A stretch of 9,201 nt of DNA from Reyranella sp. (GTDB lineage: Bacteria > Pseudomonadota > Alphaproteobacteria > Reyranellales > Reyranellaceae). The DNA lies in assembly GCA_016780605.1 (NCBI GenBank), contig JADHLS010000154.1, positions 1-9,201 on the forward strand, read 5' to 3'. This document shows, piece after piece, positions 1 through 6,931 of this stretch. A program made the translations under genes and the position numbers. Position 1 is the first letter of the stretch, and each line of letters opens with the position of its first letter. A model generated the notes under the pieces. The model worked only from the letters and a program-made list of their open reading frames with translations. It was not told the origin of the DNA and ran no database searches.

Positions 1-1373
1 GGTTCCGTCCCGGCGGTACGCGAGAAACGCAGCCAGACGTAGAAGTCGGCGGTGAGGGTCGACTGCCCCACGTCCAGGCGTGGAATCTCGTTCAGGTGGA
101 TGCCGGTATAGACCACCTGTTGGCGGCGCATCCTGCGCCCGCCACCGGCATCGATCACGATGCCGGTGGCGATCTCGGACTCGGTGGGGCGGCTTGCCGG
201 CACAAGTTGTACCGGCGCCGATTCGAAAAGGCCGTCATTGAAGCGCCCGACACGGATGGGCAGCGCGCGGCCGCGGTCGGGCGTGAACCAGATATCGCCG
301 ACGAGACCCGGCAGTCCATTGGGCGGGCTGTCGAGCGAGGAAAGCCAGTCACGTATTGCCTGGCGGCGGAGCTTGACGTCTCCCGCCTGCTCGCCGGCCG
401 CGGTGGCGCGCACCGCGGCGATCGCGAGCCGGGTGGCATCGTAGCCCTGCACCGACATCCACGTCAGGGGATGCTTCGCGCCGAAGTGGGCGGTGAACCG
501 TTGGGCGAAGGCGAGCGTGCGGGCGTAGGCGCTGTCCAGGATGACGGGCACGGCGGCGTCCACGCTTCGGGTGAAATGACCGCGCGCGCGGCGCTCCTCC
601 GGCAGGTTCTTGAAGGCGTCGACGAAGCTCTGGTTGCCCATCGAGGTCGGGCCGAGGATGGGCGTGTCGAGGCCGGCGCGTCTCAGCGCGGGGACCAGCG
701 CAACGGCATCGGCGCGTAGCGTGCCCAGCACCACGGCAGGCCGACCGGGATCGGCCGCTACGCGCCGGGCGGCCTCGTCGCGCTGGGCTGCATTCGAGAA
801 GCCATGGAACGACGTGGGCAGTCCCAGCCGCTCGGCGCCGCGCTTGAAGCCCTCGGCCAGCGTACGGCCGTAGCCGTTGTCGACGAAGATCACGGCGGCG
901 CGTCTGCCCTCCAGCGCGTAGCGCAGGTAGTCGGCCAGCGATTCGCCAAGATCGCTGTTCTTGAAGATGGTGCGGTAGGCGATGGGTATGTCGCCGAGGA
1001 GGTCGCTCTCGGCAGTGGAGATGATGGCGGCGATGCCGGCCTTGGTCAGCGTCGGCCCAGCAGCGATGGCGGAGGTCGACAGGAACGGCCCGACCACGGC
1101 CAGCGCTTGGCTCGCGGCCACGCGCTCGGCGGCCTGCTGCGCGCCGTCGTCGCGACCTTGATCGTCCAGCACGTCGAGCTCGATCCTGGGCCCCACGCCC
1201 TGGGCATTGGCTTCCTCGACCGCAAGCTCAATGCCGTGCAGGAAGGAACCGCCACTCTGGCTGGAAATGACGGCCAGTTTGGCCGATGGGGCCTGGGCTG
1301 CGGCAGGTAGAGCGGTTGGAAATACAAAGGCGAGGGCCGCGAGCGCGAAATGTCGGATATCTAAAGCGAACAT
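1..1373 (-). CDS. Secreted periplasmic-binding-protein receptor with C-terminal Cys-loop-channel-like domain (3' partial)
   Basis: The frame is open from the ATG at 1373-1371 to the left edge: 457 codons, no stop, so the C-terminus is missing. Residues 1-28 form a signal peptide ending AAAQA, which fixes this start despite no clear ribosome binding site. Residues about 31-400 read as a type-I periplasmic binding protein of the LivK/LivJ family (KLAVISSQSGG, then VVGPFLSTSAIAAGPTLTKAG, then VIFVDNGYGRTLAEGFKRGA), which normally binds amino acids or similar small ligands between two lobes. After the usual end of that domain the protein continues: residues 421-450 include VYTGIHL (421-427), LD (433-434), T439 and DFYVWLRF (443-450). 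This spacing resembles the first strands of the ligand-binding domain of bacterial pentameric ligand-gated channels, for example the GLIC start VNTGIYL...LD...TF. I infer a ligand sensor fused to a channel or channel-like membrane module. The transmembrane part would lie outside the window. The binding-protein part is secure; the channel part is tentative. Confidence 0.8.
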   Translation of the reverse strand, partial: MFALDIRHFALAALAFVFPTALPAAAQAPSAKLAVISSQSGGSFLHGIELAVEEANAQGVGPRIELDVLDDQGRDDGAQQAAERVAASQALAVVGPFLSTSAIAAGPTLTKAGIAAIISTAESDLLGDIPIAYRTIFKNSDLGESLADYLRYALEGRRAAVIFVDNGYGRTLAEGFKRGAERLGLPTSFHGFSNAAQRDEAARRVAADPGRPAVVLGTLRADAVALVPALRRAGLDTPILGPTSMGNQSFVDAFKNLPEERRARGHFTRSVDAAVPVILDSAYARTLAFAQRFTAHFGAKHPLTWMSVQGYDATRLAIAAVRATAAGEQAGDVKLRRQAIRDWLSSLDSPPNGLPGLVGDIWFTPDRGRALPIRVGRFNDGLFESAPVQLVPASRPTESEIATGIVIDAGGGRRMRRQQVVYTGIHLNEIPRLDVGQSTLTADFYVWLRFSRTAGTE

Positions 1374-1699
1374 GGGTGCAAGCCGCGAGCGCGATCGTAG
1401 TGAAGCCCGCTCAGGTGATGCCGAGCGGTGCTGCCATCGTGGACGGAAGAGAACAAAACGACCGATGCTGCCAAACGCTCGCCCACGCCGCCGAGAAGGG
1501 CAAGCCACTCGCTTCGCGCGCCTGAGAAGCCGCCCACGGATACGTGAGTGACAAAGGATTCTTCCATTCAAAGTGCAAATATAGTAGTCTATCCTCCGAA
1601 ATTGAAGGTCGTTGTTTATCAAATTTTTTGCATTGCGTATGCTAAATATCTTGGGACCAATTGGCCTTGCCTGAGGTAATTCAGCCAAGCCAGACGGAC
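1374..1699. other. Divergent intergenic region with AT-rich core
   Basis: This gap separates the minus-strand receptor gene from the plus-strand autotransporter gene. Positions 1374-1555 are GC-rich and hold no convincing gene. Positions about 1560-1650 are clearly AT-rich against the surroundings and are the likely promoter zone for both directions. A reasonable minus-strand promoter is listed separately. For the plus strand only weak matches exist: TATGCT at 1638-1643 as a possible -10, with TTTATC at 1615-1620 as a poor -35. No inverted repeat strong enough to name as an operator was seen. Confidence 0.5.
1578..1606 (-). promoter_or_regulatory. Candidate sigma-70 promoter for the receptor gene
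   Basis: Read on the minus strand, TATATT (1583-1578, five of six matches to the -10 consensus) lies exactly 17 bases downstream of TTCAAT (1606-1601, three of six matches to the -35 consensus). It sits in the AT-rich part of the divergent gap and points towards the receptor gene. The implied leader RNA would be about 200 bases long, which is long and lowers confidence. Confidence 0.35.
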
Positions 1700-4600
1700 A
1701 TGGCCATTCCGCTCTGGCGGGCGCCGAAGTGGTGGTCTCGACGTGGGCCGCGCTGGTGGCGCGGCCTCTTGGCGGCAGCCAACGCCGCGGCCCTGGGGCT
1801 GGCGAGCGCAAGCGTGCAGGCGCAATCGTGGAATATGTACCAGCCGTACACGAACTCAACCTTCGTGCCCTTCGTGAGCGCCTTGAGCTCCAGTCAGGGT
1901 GCGCTGGTGAACCTGACAGTTGGCCCATCGGGAAACGTGTCCAGCCGGCAAGCGGTCACCATGGATACCGGCTCGATCGGCATCCAGGTGAGTGCCGACA
2001 ACTGGAACCCCGGCGGCCTGACGCCGATCGGCGCCGGCAGCATCAACTTGAACAGCAGCGGCGTCACCAACTCGGGCAACTTCTACAGTGTCCCCGTGAA
2101 CTTCTTCAATGGTGGCACGAATGTCGCCACCGCCAATGTACCCGTACTGGTCGTCACCAAATCAGTGACATGTCCGCCAGGCGGCGGCTCCTGCACGACG
2201 AACAATAATCCGACGGGCATCTTTTACATGGGCGTCGGCCTCAACCGTACCGCCGGCGAGAGCCTCGTCACGCCGAACAGCCAGCTGGTCAACGGCCAGA
2301 CCCTGAACCCCTTCCTCAACGTCACCCAGATTCCGGGCCAGACGGTATCGTCCAGCACCATTCGCCAAGGCTACATCATCAACACGGGCAATGGCGCGAC
2401 CGGCGGTGTGACGCTGGGGCTGACGCAACAGAACACGCAAGGCATGTCGTTCGTGAAACTCGCCCCCACGACGAGCGGGTCGTTGGATACCTGGAACACA
2501 GCGCCGATGAGCGTCACCGTGACCAACGGCGGCCAATCGACGACTGCGAGCAGCGGTGGCAACCCGCCGAGCGGCACCGGTGTCCTGCCCGATGCCGGCA
2601 TCAACTACATGTTCCTGTCCCCGGTCCCGAGCAACGTCGTCACTCAAAGCTGCACGCTGTCGGGCGGAACGCGTAATTGCCTGCCGGCCGGCGCCCAGGT
2701 CCAGGTGTCGTTGCCGGGAAGCGGCGCGGCGAGCGGCCTGGCGCAATACAGCTTCACGGTCGGCGGGTCCAATGCCGTCCAGCCGGTCGCCGTCGCCACC
2801 CTGTCGGGCGGAGCCTTCGTCAATACCGGCCGCGAGTTCTTCCTCGGCTTCCAGTACCTCTACGATTCCGCGGGCGGCTACGTGGGATACGCCGCCCTGC
2901 CGGCGCTGACGGGCGCCGGCTCGGTCAATCTCGGCGTCGCGCTGATCGGCCAGGTCGGCTTGGCGAACGGCTTCGCCAATTCCCTGCCGGTGTTCCTGAT
3001 CGGTGACACCACGCTGCAGCAGACCGGCAGCGGGACCTTCTCCTCCTCGATCACCGGCAGTGGGTTCAACCTCGCCCTGAGCGGCGGGTCGGTCCTGTTC
3101 GGCGCGCCCGTCGATCTCGCCGGCGGCACCTTCTTCGTGCAACCGGGTGCGGCGGCCACGATAGGATCGAGCTTCGCCGCATCGTCCCTGAACATCTCGA
3201 GTGGCGGGCGGTTCGTCATCGGTTCCGGCGGCAGCCTCGCAGGCGCGCCCAGCGTCGCCAACTTCGGCCTGTTCGACATCTCGGGGGCCTCCCAGCCGGT
3301 CAGCATCCAGGCGCTCAGGGGCTCCGGCCAGATCAACCTCGGCGGCCAGAATCTCACCATCAGCAATGCCAACGGCACGTTCTCCGGCACGATCGCCGAC
3401 GGCGGCGTGTCGGGCGGCGCCGGCGGCAGCCTGACGCTGGCCGGCGGCACGCTCGAACTGGCGGGCGCCAGCACCTACACCGGCGGCACCACGGTGGCAT
3501 CGGGCGCCACGCTCAACCTCACCGGCTCGATCATCGGCAACCTCGCCGTGAGCGGCGCCATGACCAGCACGGGCGGCTATGCCGTCGCGCCAGGATCCAG
3601 CTTCACGAACAGCGGCAGCTTCCAGTCGCTGGGCGGCGTTACCCTCGTCAACCAGGGCACTCTTACCAACAGCGGGCTGATAACCAGCAACATCCTGAAT
3701 GGAAGTGTCCTGCTCAACACGGGCACGATCATCGGGGACGTCACGAATACCGGCACCCTCACCAACAACGGCGTGATCCAAGGCCTCCTTACCAACAGCG
3801 GCACCCTGAACGGCACCGGCACGTTCGCCGGCAACTTCACCAACAGCGGGGTGCTGAACAGCAACGGCACGTTCACCGGCAACGTGATCAATAACGGCAC
3901 GCTGGCCGGCAACCCCACGATCATCGGCAGCTTGACCAACAACGGCGTGCTGTCGCCCGGCAACTCGATCGGCACGATCACCGTGGTCGGCAACGCCACG
4001 CTCGGTTCGGGCACCAGCTACAACGTCGAGGTCAACAACGCCGGCCAGAACGACCGGCTCGTCGTCAGCGGAAGCGCGACGATCCAAGGCGGCACGGTCG
4101 CGGTGTCACCGGCAAGCGGCCTGTATGCGCCGCGCACGACCTACACCATCGTGAGCTCGACGGGCCTCACCGGCAGCTTCGGGTCGGTGTCGTCGTCGGG
4201 CAGCCCCTTCCTCCTGCCGTCGCTGAGCTACGACGCCAACAACGCCTACCTGACGCTGACCATCGGCGGCTTCCTGGGGACGGCGCAGAACGCCGTGCAG
4301 GCGGCGGTCGGCGGCGCGCTTGACGGCTCGGTCCTGCAGGCAAGCGGCGACTACGCGCAAGTGCTGGGTAACCTTGCGAACAGCAGCCCCAGCCAGGTGC
4401 CCGCCATCCTGACCTCGCTGTCGGGCAACAACTACGCCGGCCTCTCGAGTTCGATGGTGCAGGGCGCCCAGCTCTTCATGAACAACTTCGCCGGACAAAC
4501 GGGGGGCATTGCAACGTCCGGCGGCCGCGTGACGCTGGCTGAAGCCTGCGATGTCGCCTGCGATCCCAACGCCATGCCGCAGTGGGGCGCCTGGGGCGGC

Positions 4601-5425
4601 GGCCTGGGCGGCTTCGGCACCATTGGCGCCCAGCAGCCCGTGGGCGCCGTCACCTACAATGCCGGCGGCTTCGCGGCCGGCCTCGACCGCATGATCACGC
4701 CCTCGGCGCGGCTCGGCGTGACCGCGGGCTATACGTCCGGCACGCAGTGGGTCTCGGGCTTCGCCGGGCAGAGCAAGAGCGACACGTTCAATGTCGGGCT
4801 CTACGGCAACTACGCCCAGGACAAGGTCTATGCCGATGCGCTCGTGGGCTATGCCTACTGGGGCAACCAGATGTGGCGGCCGATCAGCATTCCGGGCCTG
4901 CAGCCGCGCACGGCGCTCGGCCAAACCGGCGCAAACCAATGGTACGGCCAGCTCGAGTCCGGCTATCGCTTCGACATTGGGACGGCGGCCAACGCCTTCG
5001 TCACACCGTTCGCCCGGCTGCAGGCCTACACCGGCACCCAGAACGCCTTCACCGAAACCGGCGCGCAGTCCTTGAACCTCACCATCGCGCAGCAGACCAC
5101 CAACTCGCTGCGCTCGGTGCTGGGGGCGCAGCTCGGCGGTGCGATGGACCTGGGCTGGCGGGAGAAGCTTGCGATGCAGTTCCGGCTGGGCTGGAGCCAT
5201 GAATATGCCGATGTCGGCCGGCCGGTGACGGCGACGCTCGCCGGCGCGCCGGCGATGCCGTTCACGACCTGGGGCGTCTCCCCGCAGCGCGACGGCATCG
5301 TGCTGGGCCTTTCGGCCAACACCGCGATCGCCGACGCGACCTCGGTCTACCTCCGTTACGAAGGCAACATCGCGGGCCAGGACAGCGCCCAGGCCATCAC
5401 CGCCGGCGTCCGCATGACGTGGTAG
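1700..5425 (+). CDS. Autotransporter with pepsin-like aspartic protease passenger domain
   Basis: A 1241-residue type V secreted protein starting at ATG 1700. An in-frame TTG at 1661 would add 13 residues; neither has a strong ribosome binding site. Residues 1-41 are a signal peptide with a Trp/Arg-rich n-region (WWSRRGPRWWRG) and a likely cut after SVQA. Residues about 60-400 follow the order of pepsin-family (A1) landmarks: VTMDTGSIGIQVS (D89), GIFYMGVGLNR, GYIINTGNGATGGVTLGL, then PDAGINYMFL (D298, with Ala replacing the usual Thr/Ser), and the C-terminal NTGREFFLG...YDSAGGYVGYA (375-398). Residues 577-608 match the autotransporter beta-strand repeat (GSLTLAGGTLELAG, STYTGGTTV). Residues about 647-757 are TNSG/TNNG-rich repeats ending LSPGNS. 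Residues about 961-1241 form the outer-membrane beta barrel (QWGAWGGG start, terminal MTW). The barrel would place the passenger on the cell surface. It could act as a protease, or as an adhesin built on an inactive protease fold. The autotransporter assignment is secure and the protease fold likely; activity is open. Confidence 0.93.
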   Translation: MAIPLWRAPKWWSRRGPRWWRGLLAAANAAALGLASASVQAQSWNMYQPYTNSTFVPFVSALSSSQGALVNLTVGPSGNVSSRQAVTMDTGSIGIQVSADNWNPGGLTPIGAGSINLNSSGVTNSGNFYSVPVNFFNGGTNVATANVPVLVVTKSVTCPPGGGSCTTNNNPTGIFYMGVGLNRTAGESLVTPNSQLVNGQTLNPFLNVTQIPGQTVSSSTIRQGYIINTGNGATGGVTLGLTQQNTQGMSFVKLAPTTSGSLDTWNTAPMSVTVTNGGQSTTASSGGNPPSGTGVLPDAGINYMFLSPVPSNVVTQSCTLSGGTRNCLPAGAQVQVSLPGSGAASGLAQYSFTVGGSNAVQPVAVATLSGGAFVNTGREFFLGFQYLYDSAGGYVGYAALPALTGAGSVNLGVALIGQVGLANGFANSLPVFLIGDTTLQQTGSGTFSSSITGSGFNLALSGGSVLFGAPVDLAGGTFFVQPGAAATIGSSFAASSLNISSGGRFVIGSGGSLAGAPSVANFGLFDISGASQPVSIQALRGSGQINLGGQNLTISNANGTFSGTIADGGVSGGAGGSLTLAGGTLELAGASTYTGGTTVASGATLNLTGSIIGNLAVSGAMTSTGGYAVAPGSSFTNSGSFQSLGGVTLVNQGTLTNSGLITSNILNGSVLLNTGTIIGDVTNTGTLTNNGVIQGLLTNSGTLNGTGTFAGNFTNSGVLNSNGTFTGNVINNGTLAGNPTIIGSLTNNGVLSPGNSIGTITVVGNATLGSGTSYNVEVNNAGQNDRLVVSGSATIQGGTVAVSPASGLYAPRTTYTIVSSTGLTGSFGSVSSSGSPFLLPSLSYDANNAYLTLTIGGFLGTAQNAVQAAVGGALDGSVLQASGDYAQVLGNLANSSPSQVPAILTSLSGNNYAGLSSSMVQGAQLFMNNFAGQTGGIATSGGRVTLAEACDVACDPNAMPQWGAWGGGLGGFGTIGAQQPVGAVTYNAGGFAAGLDRMITPSARLGVTAGYTSGTQWVSGFAGQSKSDTFNVGLYGNYAQDKVYADALVGYAYWGNQMWRPISIPGLQPRTALGQTGANQWYGQLESGYRFDIGTAANAFVTPFARLQAYTGTQNAFTETGAQSLNLTIAQQTTNSLRSVLGAQLGGAMDLGWREKLAMQFRLGWSHEYADVGRPVTATLAGAPAMPFTTWGVSPQRDGIVLGLSANTAIADATSVYLRYEGNIAGQDSAQAITAGVRMTW
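3638..3970 (+). repeat. Degenerate TNSG/TNNG-coding repeats in the autotransporter passenger
   Basis: Variants of the 12-base unit ACCAACAGCGGC or ACCAACAACGGC recur in frame at about 3665, 3762, 3790, 3838 and 3935, coding T-N-[SN]-[NS]-G turns. They separate short hydrophobic beta strands (LLTNSGTLNG, NFTNSGVLNS, SLTNNGVLSPG) at roughly 15-20 residue intervals, as expected for rungs of a beta-helix stalk. The DNA units are similar enough to allow slippage or recombination that would change stalk length. Confidence 0.7.
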
Positions 5426-5573
5426 CACCATAAATCCAATTGCGCCGGCGCGGGGTGGGACGGGCCCGGCATCCGCATCCAGCGGCAGGATGGTGCACAA
5501 TGCAGCGAGGAGCAGACGAACCACGAAAGAAAGACGACGTCGACCTGCGCTCGTTCCTTCCCCAGAGGGGTGA
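5426..5573. other. Convergent intergenic gap
   Basis: The stop codons of the autotransporter (TAG at 5423-5425) and the solute-binding protein (TAA at 5576-5574) face each other across this 148-base gap. It contains GC palindromes (GCGCCGGCGC near 5442-5451) and a 4-base-pair hairpin (CCCC-AGA-GGGG, 5560-5570), but neither is followed by a T tract. I see no convincing intrinsic terminator and no gene. Confidence 0.4.
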
Positions 5574-6563
5574 TTAGTCGCCCTTGATGTTGTTGTCCTT
5601 GATAACCTTGAACCAGCGTTCCTGTTCGCTCTTCTGAAAAGCGGCGAATTGCTCGGGAGAACTCAACAGGATCTCCATGTTGAACTGCTCGGTGAATTTT
5701 CTTGTCACATCCGGCGAGCGGACCGCCTTGGTGATCTCAGCCAGCATGCGATCGACGACTGGCCGGGGCGTGCCGGTCGGGCAATAGACTCCCCACCAGG
5801 CGTATGACGGATAGCTTTTGATATTCAGCTCGGCGAGCGTCGGGACGTCGGCCAACGCCGGTGTGCGCGCCTCGCCGGTGACTGCGAGCGGGCGCAGCCG
5901 GGCGAGGTGCGGAGACAGCAGCGTAACGCTGCCGATCGCGGCGTCAGTGACACGCGCCAGCAGGTCCTGCACGAACTGCGGTCCGCCCTTGTAGGGGATG
6001 AGATTGAAGTCGATGCCGTTGTCCTGGCCCAGGAGCGTCATGAACACCAGCGCCTGGCTTGCCGTCAGGAGGCCGACGGTCAGCTTGCCGGGTCGCTTGC
6101 GGGCGTCGGCAACTAAATCGCCGAACGCCTTGTAGGGCAGCCCCGGATGCGTGGCGATTACCTGCGGCGTGCGGCCGATCTGGGTGACGTTGAACAGCTC
6201 GGAATCCTTGTAGGGCAGCGAGCTGGTGAAGGCCGGATTGAGGATGTGATTGTCGAACGTGACCATCCAGGTCTGTCCGTCGGGCGGCGCGTGCGCCACC
6301 GTGGTCGCGCCGACCACACCCCCGCCGCCGGGCTTGTTGTCGATCAGGATGTTCCAGCCGGTCGCCTCGACCACCTTGGCCTGCAGGATGCGCGCCACGG
6401 CGTCGGCCGAGCCGCCCGCCGGCAGCGGCACCACGAACTTGATCGGACCCTTCGGCCAACCGGATTGGGCGCGCACCAAGGCTGGCGCCGCAAGCAACGT
6501 CGGCACTGTCGCCAACACCGCACGGCGCGGCAAATCAGAAAGGAAGTCGTGTCGCATCGGCAT
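5574..6563 (-). CDS. Bug/TctC-family periplasmic solute-binding protein
   Basis: A 329-residue protein, the usual length for the Bug (TctC-like, tripartite tricarboxylate receptor) family. These proteins bind carboxylates or other small organic molecules in the periplasm and usually hand them to a TctA/TctB membrane complex. Residues 1-32 form a signal peptide (DLPRRAVLATVPTLLAAPALVRA) with a twin-Arg near the hydrophobic core, so Tat export is possible. Family motifs visible are KFVVPLPAGGSADAVAR (residues 42-58), LIDNKPGGGGVVGATTVA (73-90), and the lobe-two region IPYKGGPQFVQDLLA, followed by ADVPTLAEL and SYAWWGVYCPTGTPRPVVDRM. Translation may start at 6563 or at a second ATG at 6557; neither has a good ribosome binding site. 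The start overlaps the end of the upstream small membrane protein gene by 29 bases, so translational coupling is likely. No TctA or TctB gene is in the window, as is common for the many orphan members of this family. The ligand cannot be predicted. Confidence 0.93.
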   Translation of the reverse strand: MPMRHDFLSDLPRRAVLATVPTLLAAPALVRAQSGWPKGPIKFVVPLPAGGSADAVARILQAKVVEATGWNILIDNKPGGGGVVGATTVAHAPPDGQTWMVTFDNHILNPAFTSSLPYKDSELFNVTQIGRTPQVIATHPGLPYKAFGDLVADARKRPGKLTVGLLTASQALVFMTLLGQDNGIDFNLIPYKGGPQFVQDLLARVTDAAIGSVTLLSPHLARLRPLAVTGEARTPALADVPTLAELNIKSYPSYAWWGVYCPTGTPRPVVDRMLAEITKAVRSPDVTRKFTEQFNMEILLSSPEQFAAFQKSEQERWFKVIKDNNIKGD

Positions 6564-6843
6564 GTGCCGTTCGCCGACGACTGACAGCGGCCGCGATCAC
6601 GGCGGCCAGCGGTGCGAGCACAGCGACCATGATCAGGTACCGGCCGAGATCCCATGGATCAACCAAACCTGGAAAAACGCGATGCAGGACGAATATCCCG
6701 ATGAAGTAAAACAGAATCCAAAAAGCGCTCGCAAAGAGTGCGCCGAGTGTGACCAGGAGCAACGATCTGGTAACGGAGCGACCGATCAAGTAACCCGAGA
6801 CGGCCGACCCGGTCACGGCACCCGCAGCGCAAACCGGTTCCAT
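6535..6843 (-). CDS. Small inner-membrane protein upstream of the Bug protein
   Basis: A 102-residue protein that I do not recognise. It has a weakly hydrophobic N-terminus (residues 5-21), one long hydrophobic stretch (about 28-53, SLLLVTLGALFASAFWILFYFIGIFVL less the first residue), a second membrane segment (about 69-88) and a basic tail (SRRR). A strong ribosome binding site, AAAGGAG, lies 5 bases before the ATG, which argues that it is real. The gene overlaps the start of the solute-binding protein gene by 29 bases on the same strand, so the two are probably co-transcribed and coupled. The position suggests a role with the solute-binding protein. The protein is shorter than typical TctB subunits and I could not match it to that family, so no function is assigned. 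Confidence 0.75.
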   Translation of the reverse strand: MEPVCAAGAVTGSAVSGYLIGRSVTRSLLLVTLGALFASAFWILFYFIGIFVLHRVFPGLVDPWDLGRYLIMVAVLAPLAAVIAAAVSRRRTAHADATRLPF

Positions 6844-6848
6844 TCAGG

Positions 6849-6855
6849 CTCCTTT
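6849..6855 (-). promoter_or_regulatory. Strong ribosome binding site of the small membrane protein
   Basis: On the minus strand AAAGGAG is followed by 5 bases and the ATG at 6843. It decides the start of this gene and is one of the two best Shine-Dalgarno matches in the window. Confidence 0.8.
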
Positions 6856-6884
6856 CGACTGCGAATCGAGCCGCGTCCGCGGAG

Positions 6885-6911
6885 TGTATATCCGCGCCCT
6901 TGCCATGTCAG
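6885..6911 (-). promoter_or_regulatory. Candidate promoter for the small membrane protein / Bug operon
   Basis: On the minus strand CTGACA (6911-6906) and TATACA (6890-6885) are separated by 15 bases. Each is close to the sigma-70 consensus, but the spacing is short. A CCGCG-TC-CGCGG palindrome (6871-6882) lies just downstream, around the expected transcription start, and could be an operator. The 88-base gap after the nucleotidyltransferase gene shows no terminator, so read-through from the lasso operon is also possible. Confidence 0.35.
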
Positions 6912-6931
6912 TTGCACAACAGAAAGCACAT

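Noticed and set aside
96..1310. Plus-strand open frames at the left end
   Set aside because: The minus strand encodes a continuous periplasmic binding protein with a signal peptide; the plus frames are shadows of it.
1361..1567. 68-codon minus-strand frame ending just inside the receptor gene
   Set aside because: Its place downstream of the candidate promoter made a leader peptide thinkable, but it has no ribosome binding site and no family pattern, and its composition looks like random high-GC sequence.
3638..3970. Repeats considered as a CRISPR array
   Set aside because: Units are short, degenerate, in frame with the autotransporter and without regular spacers.
2162..4087. Long 641-codon open frame on the minus strand
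   Set aside because: It lies opposite the autotransporter gene; its Arg/Ala/Gly/Asp-rich sequence has no domain pattern and reflects high-GC codon bias on the real strand.
4106..5524. 472-codon open frame on the minus strand
   Set aside because: Antisense to the barrel-coding part of the autotransporter, with no recognisable motifs or ribosome binding site.
5560..5570. CCCC-AGA-GGGG hairpin as a terminator of the Bug gene
   Set aside because: Only 4 base pairs and no following T tract on either strand.
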